DNA of 45,000 nucleotides from Candidatus Epulonipiscium viviparus (GTDB taxonomy: Bacteria > Bacillota > Clostridia > Lachnospirales > Cellulosilyticaceae): positions 1,651,513-1,696,512 of the forward strand of contig NZ_CP117982.1 in assembly GCF_030708075.1 (NCBI RefSeq), read 5' to 3'. This document shows positions 35,556 to 44,169 of this stretch, piece by piece. The notes under the pieces are model-generated. The model did not search any database. It was not told the DNA's origin and worked only from the letters and a program-made list of their open reading frames with translations. How positions within the stretch are numbered: position 1 is the stretch's first letter; each line of letters opens with the position of its first letter. Made by a program: the position numbers and the translations under genes.

Positions 35556-36599
35556 ATTTCTGGATCCAATGAAAGCGTAGAGACCAGGTTTGGTTTGCAA
35601 ATATTGTGAAAAGTCTTCGCCACCGGTCATAGGAGGGTGGGATTGTAATCCAGATGCTCCAAGAATATTTGTAACAGCGATTTTACCGAGCTCACTACAA
35701 TGAGGATCTGAAATTGTTGCAGGAATACCAAAGATGTAGTCGACTTCGCAAGTAGCTTTGTGAGCTGCAGCGATGCCAGTCGCAACACGTCCAATTATAG
35801 CAGGCAAGTCGCTTCTTAGTTGAGGATTAAATGTTCGAACGGTTCCGCTTAACTTTGCCGATTGAGATATGACATTACCGGCAGCAGTTCCGGCCTGAAA
35901 AGAGCATATACTAATGACAACAGGTTCCAGAGGATCGCACTCTCGACTAACAATGGATTGGAGCCCGGTGACAATTTGCGAACCAACATATATTGGATCT
36001 ACAGTAAAGTGAGGCAGAGCACCATGACCACTTTTGCCAATAACTTTAATTTTGAGCCAGTCTGCCGCGGCGTATCGAGGGCCTGGATCAACTGAAATTT
36101 TGCCGGTATCCATATATGGAAAAATGTGTAAACCTACAAAGCAATCAACATCATCAATAAGCCCAGACTCTATAATTTGTGTCGCACCATCGATAGTTTC
36201 TTCTGCAGGCTGAAAGATAAATTTTACGGTGCAAGTCAGGAGTTCTCGATTTTCGGAAAGAACTTTTGCGGCGCCGAGTAGCATGGCGATATGAGAATCA
36301 TGACCACAAGCATGACTGCAACCATCGTGAACAGATTTAAACTCGAGATTTGTAGATTCCTGAATAGGCAAAGCATCGATGTCGGCGCGAAGGGCGATAA
36401 CAGCAGAGCCGCCTTTTAATGTTGCGACAATCCCATTGGGGGAGACAATTTGAAATGGGATATTTAATTTGTGTAGCTCGTCTTGAATTTTTAATGAAGT
36501 TTTAAATTCTTGATTGCTAAGCTCTGGATATTTGTGAAAATGTCTGCGTAAATTTATGATATAATTCTTATTGGCATCGATTAATAGTTTGGAATTCAT
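35436..36599 (-). CDS. M20-family amidohydrolase (N-acyl-amino-acid / hippurate hydrolase type)
   Basis: This 387-residue zinc peptidase of the M20D group has LRRHFHKYPELSNQE at the N-terminus, metal ligands in SHACGHDSH (C98, H100), FQPAEETIDGA with the catalytic glutamates, GLHIFPYMDTG and the C-terminal GGEDFSQYL. It would remove acyl groups from amino acids or related amides in the cytoplasm; the exact substrate cannot be inferred. ATG with AAGGAG upstream. The gene itself is intact, but its last 40 codons have been copied twice more to the left as part of the amplified segment. Confidence 0.9.
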   Translation of the reverse strand: MNSKLLIDANKNYIINLRRHFHKYPELSNQEFKTSLKIQDELHKLNIPFQIVSPNGIVATLKGGSAVIALRADIDALPIQESTNLEFKSVHDGCSHACGHDSHIAMLLGAAKVLSENRELLTCTVKFIFQPAEETIDGATQIIESGLIDDVDCFVGLHIFPYMDTGKISVDPGPRYAAADWLKIKVIGKSGHGALPHFTVDPIYVGSQIVTGLQSIVSRECDPLEPVVISICSFQAGTAAGNVISQSAKLSGTVRTFNPQLRSDLPAIIGRVATGIAAAHKATCEVDYIFGIPATISDPHCSELGKIAVTNILGASGLQSHPPMTGGEDFSQYLQTKPGLYAFIGSRNTATHHDYSLHHECFDFDENAMLNGAAFYVEYVNVFQNSL

Positions 36600-36704
36600 T
36601 TTATATTTCTCCTTAGGTAGAATTAATGAGAGTAGTTTACCATAAGAGTAGAGAGAATGAGAAGGGGGTAATTGATTTGGATAAATAAGATTTTGAAAAA
36701 AGGC

Positions 36705-36733
36705 TTGACAATTATTATTTTTTGTATTAAAAT
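36705..36733 (+). promoter_or_regulatory. Promoter of tRNA-Thr
   Basis: TTGACA (36705-36710), exactly 17 bases, TAAAAT (36728-36733). It lies about 20 bp before the tRNA and is among the best promoters in the window. Confidence 0.85.
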
Positions 36734-36753
36734 AGCACTCATAATTGAGATAA

Positions 36754-36826
36754 GCTGTTATAGCACAGATGGTAGTGCACTACATTGGTAGTGTAGAGGT
36801 CACGAGTTCGATTCTCGTTAACAGCT
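36754..36826 (+). tRNA. tRNA-Thr (anticodon GGU)
   Basis: A 73-base cloverleaf. The acceptor stem GCTGTTA/TAACAGC is perfect, the D stem is GCAC/GTGC, the anticodon stem CTACA/TGTAG with loop TTGGTAG gives anticodon GGT, and the T arm is ACGAG-TTCGATT-CTCGT. The discriminator base is T and no CCA is encoded. It reads threonine ACC and ACU codons. Confidence 0.95.
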
Positions 36827-36834
36827 GAAAAAAG

Positions 36835-36862
36835 AAAAGAGCCCCCAAGGGCTCTTTTTTGT
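36835..36862 (+). terminator. Terminator after tRNA-Thr, bidirectional
   Basis: GAGCCC (36839-36844), loop CCAA, GGGCTC (36849-36854) followed by T(6); the left flank is AAAAG, extending the stem and giving a T-rich tail on the minus strand too. It ends the tRNA transcript and the convergent small gene that stops at 36863. Confidence 0.92.
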
Positions 36863-37333
36863 TTATTGATATAAAAAGGTATATTTTGGAACAAGAATAT
36901 GCTTAAACACAATATGTAAATTTCTGTCAGTGGCTCTCATATAGCCTAATGTATTAAATGCTTTTTGTACCGAGGGAGGGTCTAAGGCATAGATATGAGC
37001 AATACTTTCTGGAGTATAGACTCCGCTAGTGCCCAATTGAAATTGTCTGGTTACAAGGTTTCCGATATAACTCGTGGAATTATTAAGAATTTTGAAGAAA
37101 GTTTTTTTATCTATTTCTTTAATTTCAAGTTCAGCTTGTATGCTTAAAAATTCCTCCTTAGAAATATCGAGAACTTCTATTACTTCATCGACATCAAATG
37201 GGGGCGATGTAGTTTTTAACAGCAAATCTAAATTTTGTATTTTGGGTTGTATATAATGTTTATATATTTCATAAAAATTAGTAGTTGTATCAGTGTATCT
37301 AAATTTATTCATAAATTTTAGCAAGGAAAACAT
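36863..37333 (-). CDS. Unrecognised protein, possible winged-helix or HTH elements
   Basis: This 156-residue soluble protein is one I do not recognise. It has no signal peptide or membrane segment. Residues about 108-130 (YTPESIAHIYALDPPSVQKA) read like a helix-turn-helix, and about 45-65 (PFDVDEVIEVLDISKEEFLS) look like a second such element, so a small DNA-binding or adaptor protein is possible; this is inference from pattern only. The ATG at 37333 has a weak AGAG site; the internal ATG at codon 8 (37312) has none. It stands alone between the tRNA terminator and tig, and is AT-rich like the genes to its right. Confidence 0.6.
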   Translation of the reverse strand: MFSLLKFMNKFRYTDTTTNFYEIYKHYIQPKIQNLDLLLKTTSPPFDVDEVIEVLDISKEEFLSIQAELEIKEIDKKTFFKILNNSTSYIGNLVTRQFQLGTSGVYTPESIAHIYALDPPSVQKAFNTLGYMRATDRNLHIVFKHILVPKYTFLYQ

Positions 37334-37563
37334 TCTCTTTTAGAGTAAAAATAACTTGATCCTCACTTGCCTCTCTTTCTATATTCAATTGGTTTGAGTT
37401 TTTAATAAATTTGAAAAAAATAAAAATAATATCTTCCATAATGATTATAAACTAAAAAATTGATACATACTATATGTAATATCTGGAATAATTGTCAAGA
37501 TAAATTTAATTACCTGATAAAAAAAAACTGAAATTATAACTAGATTTTAAAAAAAGTATATGC

Positions 37564-37606
37564 TATAATGGGAAAATGTTTAAAGAAACGAGTGTTTTTT
37601 TACTCG
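37564..37606 (+). promoter_or_regulatory. Promoter and leader hairpin of the tig operon
   Basis: An extended -10, TGCTATAAT (37561-37569), has no good -35. In the leader, CGAGT (37589-37593) pairs with ACTCG (37602-37606) around a T-rich loop, directly against the Shine-Dalgarno AAGGAGG (37607-37613). The stem is only 5 bp and may influence translation. The rest of 37334-37560 is AT-rich and shows nothing else I can support. Confidence 0.5.
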
Positions 37607-37621
37607 AAGGAGGAAATTAAA

Positions 37622-38932
37622 GTGAAAATAAGTTTAGAGAAATTAGAAAATTCAAAAATCTGCCTTACTGTTGAAGTGGAAAAAGATGTAGTAGATAGGG
37701 CCTTAAATAAGGCATACAGTGAAATGAAAGGCAAATTTAATGTTCCAGGATTTCGAAAAGGTAAAGTACCTCGAAACATGATCGAAAAAATGTATGGAGC
37801 ACAGGTTTTCTATGATGACGCGGCTAACAATATTATAAATGGAACTTTGGATAATGCAATCAAAGAAAATAATGTTGAGGTAGTTGCGCGACTTAAATAC
37901 GGTGATATTCAAGTTGTTGAAATGAATACAGAAAAATGTATTTATAAAGCAACGATAACAGTGAGACCGCAAATTATTCTGGGTGAATATAAAAATTTGG
38001 AAATAGAAGCTGAAAAACTTGATGTTACGGATGAAGAAGTCAATGAATACATTGAGCAAGAAGCTGCCAAAAATGCTCGTGAAATTAAAGTAGAAGATAG
38101 AGAAATTAGACCTCAAGATATTGTGACTATTGATTTTGAAGGTTTTGTTGATGGGGAAGCTTTTGAAAATGGTTCTGCGGAAAATCATAGATTGGTGATT
38201 GGTTCAAAATCATTTATTCCAGGTTTTGAAGATCAACTGATTGGTAAAAATGTAGGTGATGAAGTAGAAGTGAATGTAACATTCCCAGAAGACTATCATG
38301 CCGAAGACTTAAAAGGAAAGGACGCAATGTTTAAAGTTAAAATAAAGGATTTATATTATACAGAGCTTCCTGAAATTAATGATGATTTTGTTGCGGACGT
38401 TTCTGAGTTTGATACTTTAGATGAATATAAAGAAGATATTAAGAAAAATATAGCCGAAACTAAAGCAAGTAATAGAAAGAATGAAATTACTAACAAAGTG
38501 ATGCAAAAGGCTGCGGAAAATGCAACGTTTGAGCTTCCTGTAGAAATGGTAGATGAAGAAATAGAAAGAAATGTTGAACAATTTGCACAAAATATGCAAA
38601 AACAAGGTATAAACTTGGATCAATATTTAGAATATACTGACATTGACCGTGACAAATTTAAAGAAAATTTTAGAGAGCAAGCTGTAACGCAACTTTCAAA
38701 TACTCTTATATTAGAAGAAATAGTAAAGCAAGAAAATTTAGAAATCAATGACGAAGATTTTGAGAAAGAATTAGAGCGTAGAGCGGTTCAATATCGTATG
38801 GAAATAGATCAGTTTAAAGAAAAGATAAATGATAATTATAAAGAATCGATAAAAAATGATTTAAAAATGCAAAAAGCAATTGACTTATTGGTAGAGACTG
38901 CAAAGATTATAGAAAATGAAAATGAAAATTAG
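37622..38932 (+). CDS. tig: Trigger factor, ribosome-associated chaperone
   Basis: 436 residues from the GTG at 37622, eight bases after AAGGAGG; an upstream in-frame ATG at 37568 lies in the leader and would include the Shine-Dalgarno. The N-terminal ribosome-binding signature GFRKGKVP is at 43-50, an FKBP-type PPIase domain is at about 150-240 (DIVTIDFEGFVDGEAFENGS), and a helical, charged C-terminal chaperone domain follows. It binds nascent chains at the ribosomal exit. It is the first gene of tig-clpP-clpX, a common order in Firmicutes. Confidence 0.96.
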   Translation: MKISLEKLENSKICLTVEVEKDVVDRALNKAYSEMKGKFNVPGFRKGKVPRNMIEKMYGAQVFYDDAANNIINGTLDNAIKENNVEVVARLKYGDIQVVEMNTEKCIYKATITVRPQIILGEYKNLEIEAEKLDVTDEEVNEYIEQEAAKNAREIKVEDREIRPQDIVTIDFEGFVDGEAFENGSAENHRLVIGSKSFIPGFEDQLIGKNVGDEVEVNVTFPEDYHAEDLKGKDAMFKVKIKDLYYTELPEINDDFVADVSEFDTLDEYKEDIKKNIAETKASNRKNEITNKVMQKAAENATFELPVEMVDEEIERNVEQFAQNMQKQGINLDQYLEYTDIDRDKFKENFREQAVTQLSNTLILEEIVKQENLEINDEDFEKELERRAVQYRMEIDQFKEKINDNYKESIKNDLKMQKAIDLLVETAKIIENENEN

Positions 38933-38944
38933 GAGGGGATTATA

Positions 38945-39526
38945 ATGCCATCAATTCCTATGGTAGTGGAGCAAACTAATAGGGGCGAACGATCTTATGA
39001 TATTTACTCTAGATTATTAAAAGACAGAATAATTTTATTATGCGATGAAGTAAACCATGTTACCAGTTCTCTAACAGTAGCACAACTGTTATTCTTAGAA
39101 GCTGAAGATCCAGATAAAGATATTATGCTATATATTAATAGTCCTGGAGGTTCAATTGTGGATGGAATGGCTATATATGATACAATGCAATATATTAAGC
39201 CAGACGTATCAACAATTTGTATGGGTATGGCAGCTAGTATGGGAGCCTTTTTATTGGCAGGAGGACAAAAAGGTAAGCGTCTAGCATTGCCAAATGCAGA
39301 GATTATGATTCATCAGCCTCTCGGAGGAACAAGAGGGCAAGCGACAGATATTCAAATTCATGCTGAGCATATAATAAGAACTAAGGCAAAAATGAATCAA
39401 ATATTATCAGCAAACACTGGTCAAACTTTAGAAAAAGTGGCGTTAGATACAGAAAGAGATTACTATATGACTGCGGCAGAAGCAAAAGAATACGGTATAA
39501 TAGATAGAGTAATAGAGAAACTATAG
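38945..39526 (+). CDS. clpP: ATP-dependent Clp protease proteolytic subunit
   Basis: 193 residues with the complete catalytic triad: S98 in [10 protein letters not shown]123 in MIHQPLGG, and D172 in ERDYYMTA. The N-terminal [17 protein letters not shown] segment is typical of the axial loop. It forms the tetradecameric barrel that ClpX, the next gene, feeds. ATG with AGGAGGG upstream, 12 bp after tig. Confidence 0.97.
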   Translation: MPSIPMVVEQTNRGERSYDIYSRLLKDRIILLCDEVNHVTSSLTVAQLLFLEAEDPDKDIMLYINSPGGSIVDGMAIYDTMQYIKPDVSTICMGMAASMGAFLLAGGQKGKRLALPNAEIMIHQPLGGTRGQATDIQIHAEHIIRTKAKMNQILSANTGQTLEKVALDTERDYYMTAAEAKEYGIIDRVIEKL

Positions 39527-39553
39527 CCAACAAACTGAGAAAAGAGGTGAAGT

Positions 39554-40816
39554 ATGGCAAAAAATGACGGATATGAGCTTAAATGCTCATTCTGTGGAAA
39601 GAGACAAGATCAAGTAAAAAAATTAATAGCTGGTCCTAATGTATATATTTGTGATGAATGTGTAGATTTGTGTGCAGATATAATCGATGATGAGTACGAA
39701 GAAGACGATGAAATAGAACTTGAGATTGCAACAAATCTTACTCCAAAAATGATTAAGGAAAAATTGGATGACTATGTAATAGGTCAAGCAGATGCAAAGA
39801 AAGCTTTGGCTGTTGCTGTATATAATCATTACAAAAGAATTAATAATGTAATAGATAAAAATGATGGAGTTGAGCTTCAAAAAAGTAATATTTTATTATT
39901 AGGACCTACTGGTTCGGGAAAAACATTTTTGGCACAAACACTTGCAAAGATGCTTAATGTTCCTTTTGCAATAGCAGATGCGACCACGCTAACAGAAGCT
40001 GGGTATGTAGGAGAAGACGTTGAGAATATTTTATTAAAACTTGTTCAAGCTGCCAACTATGATATTGATCGTGCTAAAATTGGTATTATTTATATTGATG
40101 AAATAGATAAAATTACAAGAAAGTCTGAAAATCCATCAATAACTCGAGATGTGAGTGGTGAAGGGGTGCAGCAGGCTCTGCTAAAAATATTAGAGGGAAC
40201 TGTTGCATCTATCCCACCTCAGGGTGGAAGAAAACATCCGCATCAAGAATTTTTGCAACTAGATACGACAAATATATTGTTTATTTGTGGTGGAGCATTT
40301 GATGGAATAGATAAAATAATTGAAAAACGCACCGGTGAAAAAACAATTGGATTCGGAGCGACAGTAGTTAGTAAAAAGGAAAAAAGTATTGGTGAGCTTT
40401 TAAAAAAATTAGAGCCACAAGATTTATTAAAATTTGGATTAATACCAGAATTTGTAGGGCGTGTTCCTGCCATTGTTACTTTAGAAAATTTGGACGAAGA
40501 AGCGCTTAGACGAATTTTAACTGAGCCTAAAAATGCAATTATTAAGCAATATGCAAAACTATTTAAATTTGATGATGTTAAATTAGAGTTTACAATAGAA
40601 GCATTAGCAAAAGTTGCAAAATTAGCAATTGATCGACAAACAGGTGCTAGAGGTCTTCGGTCAATACTAGAAAATGTTATGAGAGACATTATGTTTGAAA
40701 TTCCGTCTATGAGTGATACCTTAGATAAGGTTATTATATCGGAAGCAGTTATTGATGGTGCAGAGCCGGAATTAATTTATAAAACTTCAAAGAACAAAAC
40801 CTTAGGCCCAGTATAA
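39554..40816 (+). CDS. clpX: ClpX, unfoldase subunit of ClpXP
   Basis: 420 residues. The N-terminal zinc-binding domain has C11, C14, C33 and C36; Walker A GPTGSGKT is at 117-124, Walker B is IIYIDEID, and [10 protein letters not shown] and RTGARGLR-type ([10 protein letters not shown]) sensor 2 follow. It unfolds substrates for ClpP. ATG with AAAGAGGTG upstream. A terminator follows directly after the stop. Confidence 0.97.
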   Translation: MAKNDGYELKCSFCGKRQDQVKKLIAGPNVYICDECVDLCADIIDDEYEEDDEIELEIATNLTPKMIKEKLDDYVIGQADAKKALAVAVYNHYKRINNVIDKNDGVELQKSNILLLGPTGSGKTFLAQTLAKMLNVPFAIADATTLTEAGYVGEDVENILLKLVQAANYDIDRAKIGIIYIDEIDKITRKSENPSITRDVSGEGVQQALLKILEGTVASIPPQGGRKHPHQEFLQLDTTNILFICGGAFDGIDKIIEKRTGEKTIGFGATVVSKKEKSIGELLKKLEPQDLLKFGLIPEFVGRVPAIVTLENLDEEALRRILTEPKNAIIKQYAKLFKFDDVKLEFTIEALAKVAKLAIDRQTGARGLRSILENVMRDIMFEIPSMSDTLDKVIISEAVIDGAEPELIYKTSKNKTLGPV

Positions 40817-40843
40817 GACACGGATTTGACGTGTCTTTTTTTT
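40816..40843 (+). terminator. Terminator after clpX
   Basis: AGACACG (40816-40822) pairs with CGTGTCT (40830-40836), 7-base loop, then T(7). It overlaps the last base of the clpX stop codon and separates the tig-clpPX unit from lonB. Confidence 0.93.
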
Positions 40844-40906
40844 GATTAGTGTTTTAAACCTAATTTTTTAGGCAATACTCCTTGTATTGAAGGAGGAATT
40901 GTATTT

Positions 40907-42553
40907 ATGGAAAGTCTTATAATAGGAACCCAATTAATTTTTACAGGTATAGTTGGGATATATTTGTTTACACAATTTGCAAATAATAGAGTATCCACAC
41001 CTATAACATATGAAGCTGAAAATATTAAATATAGAGAATTGCAACAAATGAGAAAAATTAGTCTGAGAGAGCCGTTAACAGAAAAAATGCGTCCTAGAAG
41101 TGAAGAAGATATAGTAGGGCAAGATGATGCGTTGTTGGCATTAAAAGCGGCCTTATGTTCGAAAAATCCACAACATATAATTATTTATGGAAGTCCCGGA
41201 GTTGGAAAAACTGCAGCATCGAGAATTGCATTGGATATTGCGAAAGCGCAGCCAAATTCACCGTTTACTAGAGATGCAAAGTTTGTAGAAATAGATGCAA
41301 CGACTCTTAGATTTGATGAAAAAAGTGTGGCAGATCCATTGATTGGTTCAGTTCATGACCCCATATATCAAGGTGCCGGTAATTATGGAAGTGCGGGAAT
41401 ACCAAATCCAAAAGAAGGAGCTGTTACAAAAGCACATGGGGGAGTATTATTTATTGATGAAATAGGTGAGTTACATTCTATTCAAATGAATAAGTTATTG
41501 AAAGTATTAGAAGATAGAAAAGTTAATTTTGATAGTATTTATTATAATGAAAAGGATAAGAATATTCCTAGACATATACACGATATTTTTCAAAATGGAT
41601 TGCCAGCAGATTTTAGACTGATAGGAGCAACTACAAGAGATAAAAGTGAAATTCCTCCTGCGTTGCGTTCGAGATGTATAGAGATTTCATTTCAAGATTT
41701 AAAGTATGCTCATATAGTGGAAATAATTAGAAGAATAATAGCTAGAGAATATATTAGGGTAGAAAATGGTGTAGCAGAAACAATTGCAGAACATGTAAAT
41801 AATGGACGGGATGCGATATCAATTTTGCAAATGGCGATGAATAAGGTGGCACTGTCAAATCAAGAAAGTGTTACCAAAAAAGATGTGGAGTGGGTTATTA
41901 AATCTGGTGGATATGTCTCTTTGAGACCTAAACAAATACAAAGTAGAATGCAAATTGGAAAAGTTAATGGACTGTATGTAACAGAGAATGGCAGTAGTGG
42001 AATACTACTTATTCAATGTATAATGCAAAAAGTGGAAAAAGGTAGAGGAAGTATAAAAATTTCAGGGATAGTAGAAGAAGAAGAAATTCAAAAAAGTAAC
42101 AGTTCTGTAAAGCGAACAAGTATGGCAAAATCTTCTTTGGATACTGTACTTACTATTTTTAAAACCATGTTTGATATACCCATAGAAGATTATTATATTC
42201 ATCTTACTTTTCCTAACAGTACTCCAACTGATGGTTCTTCTGCTGGGATAGCCATATTTTGTGTTATATACTCTGTGCTTTTTAAAAAACCGATAAATTC
42301 GAATATTGTTTTTACAGGAGAGTTGACAATATACGGAGAAGTATATCCGGTGGGAGGAGTCAGTAACAAAATACAAGCGGCAATAGATGCGGGAGCAAAA
42401 AAAATATTTATCCCAGAAGAAAACATTAGTACACTTTATAATGACTATGATATAGATATATATCCTGTTAATAATATACAAGAAATAATAGAAGAAATAT
42501 TTTCTATGCCGGTATTAGAAAAGTTAATTAAATTTGAACAAAGGATGAATTAA
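40907..42553 (+). CDS. lonB: LonB-type ATP-dependent protease
   Basis: 548 residues: an N-terminal membrane segment (about 5-22), an AAA+ domain with Walker A GSPGVGKT (95-102) and Walker B GVLFIDEIGEL, and a C-terminal Lon protease domain with Ser445 in PTDGSSAG and Lys488 in GGVSNKIQAA, the Ser-Lys dyad. In Bacillus subtilis LonB is a forespore protease; this points to a sporulating host. ATG with GAAGGAGG upstream. Between lonB and engB B. subtilis has lonA; here engB follows immediately. Confidence 0.93.
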   Translation: MESLIIGTQLIFTGIVGIYLFTQFANNRVSTPITYEAENIKYRELQQMRKISLREPLTEKMRPRSEEDIVGQDDALLALKAALCSKNPQHIIIYGSPGVGKTAASRIALDIAKAQPNSPFTRDAKFVEIDATTLRFDEKSVADPLIGSVHDPIYQGAGNYGSAGIPNPKEGAVTKAHGGVLFIDEIGELHSIQMNKLLKVLEDRKVNFDSIYYNEKDKNIPRHIHDIFQNGLPADFRLIGATTRDKSEIPPALRSRCIEISFQDLKYAHIVEIIRRIIAREYIRVENGVAETIAEHVNNGRDAISILQMAMNKVALSNQESVTKKDVEWVIKSGGYVSLRPKQIQSRMQIGKVNGLYVTENGSSGILLIQCIMQKVEKGRGSIKISGIVEEEEIQKSNSSVKRTSMAKSSLDTVLTIFKTMFDIPIEDYYIHLTFPNSTPTDGSSAGIAIFCVIYSVLFKKPINSNIVFTGELTIYGEVYPVGGVSNKIQAAIDAGAKKIFIPEENISTLYNDYDIDIYPVNNIQEIIEEIFSMPVLEKLIKFEQRMN

Positions 42554-43144
42554 ATGAATATTACAAAATCAGAATTAATTATAACTGCAGGAAATAAGAA
42601 ACAATTTCCGGATAACAATCAGATAGAAATTGCATTTGCTGGAAAGTCCAATGTTGGAAAATCGTCTCTTATAAATGTATTAATAAATAGGAAAGCACTT
42701 GCCAGAACGAGTTCAACGCCTGGAAAAACACAAACAATAAATTTTTATAATATACAAGATAAATTTAATTTTGTAGATTTGCCAGGATATGGATATGCAA
42801 AAGTATCCAAAACTTTGAGAGAAAGCTGGGGTAAATTTATAGAGGATTATCTGGGTAAGAGATCTTCTCTTAAGCAAGTTGTTTTATTGATAGATATTCG
42901 ACATGCTCCTTCAGAAAATGACAAATTGATGTATAACTGGATTTCTTTTTTTCATGATAATGTATTGGTTGTTGCAACAAAAGTAGATAAAATCAAAAGA
43001 AGTCAAATTGCGAAACATATATCTATAATTAAAAGTGTATTGCAATTAAGAACTACTGACAGAATAATTCCCTTTTCAGCTTCAACGAAAGTAGGTAAAG
43101 AAGAAATTTGGGAATTACTTGATAGTATTGAAGAAATGGAGTAG
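42554..43144 (+). CDS. engB: Ribosome-biogenesis GTPase EngB (YsxC/YihA)
   Basis: 196 residues, starting right at the end of lonB. G1 is GKSNVGKSSLI, the switch region is ARTSSTPGKTQTINFY, G3 is DLPGYGYAKV, G4 TKVDK and G5 SAS. It is required for large-subunit assembly. It starts one base after the lonB stop with GAACAAAGGATG context (AAAGGA inside lonB), so translational coupling is likely. Confidence 0.96.
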   Translation: MNITKSELIITAGNKKQFPDNNQIEIAFAGKSNVGKSSLINVLINRKALARTSSTPGKTQTINFYNIQDKFNFVDLPGYGYAKVSKTLRESWGKFIEDYLGKRSSLKQVVLLIDIRHAPSENDKLMYNWISFFHDNVLVVATKVDKIKRSQIAKHISIIKSVLQLRTTDRIIPFSASTKVGKEEIWELLDSIEEME

Positions 43145-43147
43145 CTA

Positions 43148-44125
43148 ATGAAAAATAATGAAGATATTTATTTACAATCTGGAAAACTTAATTTAAATTA
43201 TTTGGATAATACTCAACGAAAAAAGATGAGTGTTAAGCGTGATTCAGAGAAGGTTGAATATGAGAGACCATATCTTGATGATTCGATTAAAAATTTATTG
43301 GAAACTATGAGTGAATATGTAAGAGAAGAAAATTTAAGTTTGAGTAAGGAAAAAGAGAATATAAGTACACAAGAGCAAACTTTAAGAGAGCATATAGAGA
43401 AAAAAAAGGCAATTAAGTTAGTAGATATATCATCTTCAAAAACTGCTCCTCAAAGTGAGCAAAAACAAGAATCTAGAAATAAAGAAGAAATAGAAGCTAT
43501 AGAGCTTAAAAATAAAGTGAAAAAATCTAAAGCATCAAGAAATAAAGAAAAAAAAGATATAGAATTTGAAAATAAGATAGAGAAATCTAAAGCATCCGAA
43601 AATGAAGATATAGAACTTAAAAATAAGGTGGAGAAACTTAAAGTATCCAAAAATAAAGAAAAAGAAGATATAGAACTTAAAAATAAGGTGGAGAAACTTA
43701 AAGTATCCAAAAATAAAGAAAAAGAAGATATAGAACTTAAAAATAAGGTGGAGAAACCTAAAGCATCCAAAAATAAAGAAAAAGAAGATATAGAACTTAA
43801 AAATAAGGTGGAGAAACCTAAAGCATCCAAAAATAAAGAAAAAGAAGATATAGAACTTAAAAATAAGGAGAAACTTAAAGTATCCAAAAATAAAGAAAAA
43901 GAAACAAAATCTAAAACATCCAAAAATAAAGAAAAAGAAGATACAGAAGTTGAAAATAAAAAAGTACCATTTGTATTATTTGGTAGAGAAATATTGCAAA
44001 ATGTAGTTAATGACAAAGGTGAATTAATTGCTAGGGTTGGTGATTTGATTAATGAAGAATTATTAAATATAGCAATTAATAGTGATTGTATTATACAATT
44101 GTTATTAAAGACTTACCCTACTTGA
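43148..44125 (+). CDS. Lys/Glu-rich repeat protein of unknown function
   Basis: 325 residues in three parts: an N-terminal segment (1-80) with LDDSIKNLLETMSEYVREE, a highly charged 20-residue tandem repeat (about 115-270, KVEKLKVSKNKEKEDIELKN), and a compact C-terminal segment (about 275-325) with VLFGREILQNVVNDKGELIA and RVGDLINEELLNIAI. The repeat is predicted to be helical or disordered and strongly charged. No signal peptide. I do not recognise a function. The C-terminal segment looks like a folded module with a G-R...D..GE.IA...GD.I pattern that recurs in clostridial proteins as I recall. It starts 3 bp after engB and is co-directional with it. Confidence 0.75.
   Translation: MKNNEDIYLQSGKLNLNYLDNTQRKKMSVKRDSEKVEYERPYLDDSIKNLLETMSEYVREENLSLSKEKENISTQEQTLREHIEKKKAIKLVDISSSKTAPQSEQKQESRNKEEIEAIELKNKVKKSKASRNKEKKDIEFENKIEKSKASENEDIELKNKVEKLKVSKNKEKEDIELKNKVEKLKVSKNKEKEDIELKNKVEKPKASKNKEKEDIELKNKVEKPKASKNKEKEDIELKNKEKLKVSKNKEKETKSKTSKNKEKEDTEVENKKVPFVLFGREILQNVVNDKGELIARVGDLINEELLNIAINSDCIIQLLLKTYPT
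43501..43960 (+). repeat. 60-bp tandem repeat within the Lys/Glu-rich gene
   Basis: The four units 43621-43680, 43681-43740, 43741-43800 and 43801-43860 are in perfect 60-bp register. The first two are identical, the last two are identical, and the pairs differ at two bases (KLKVS versus KPKAS). Diverged units flank them, and one has an in-frame 3-bp deletion (43867). All length changes are multiples of three. Confidence 0.95.
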
Positions 44126-44132
44126 TTATATA

Positions 44133-44141
44133 TGCTATAAT
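44133..44141 (+). promoter_or_regulatory. Extended -10 promoter before the last gene
   Basis: TGCTATAAT (44133-44141) with a weak -35, TTACCC (44113-44118), lies about 30 bp before the start codon. It is the same -10 as at tig and gntP. Confidence 0.6.
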
Positions 44142-44169
44142 TACATAGCTTAGAGAAAAGGAGGAACAA

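Noticed and set aside
42062-42481. A reverse-strand frame within lonB
   Set aside because: It is a shadow of the Lon protease domain, which carries the Ser-Lys dyad in the forward frame.
43450-44016. A 188-residue reverse frame rich in Ser/Phe/Leu
   Set aside because: It is the antisense of the Lys/Glu repeat and inherits its periodicity; no start signals.
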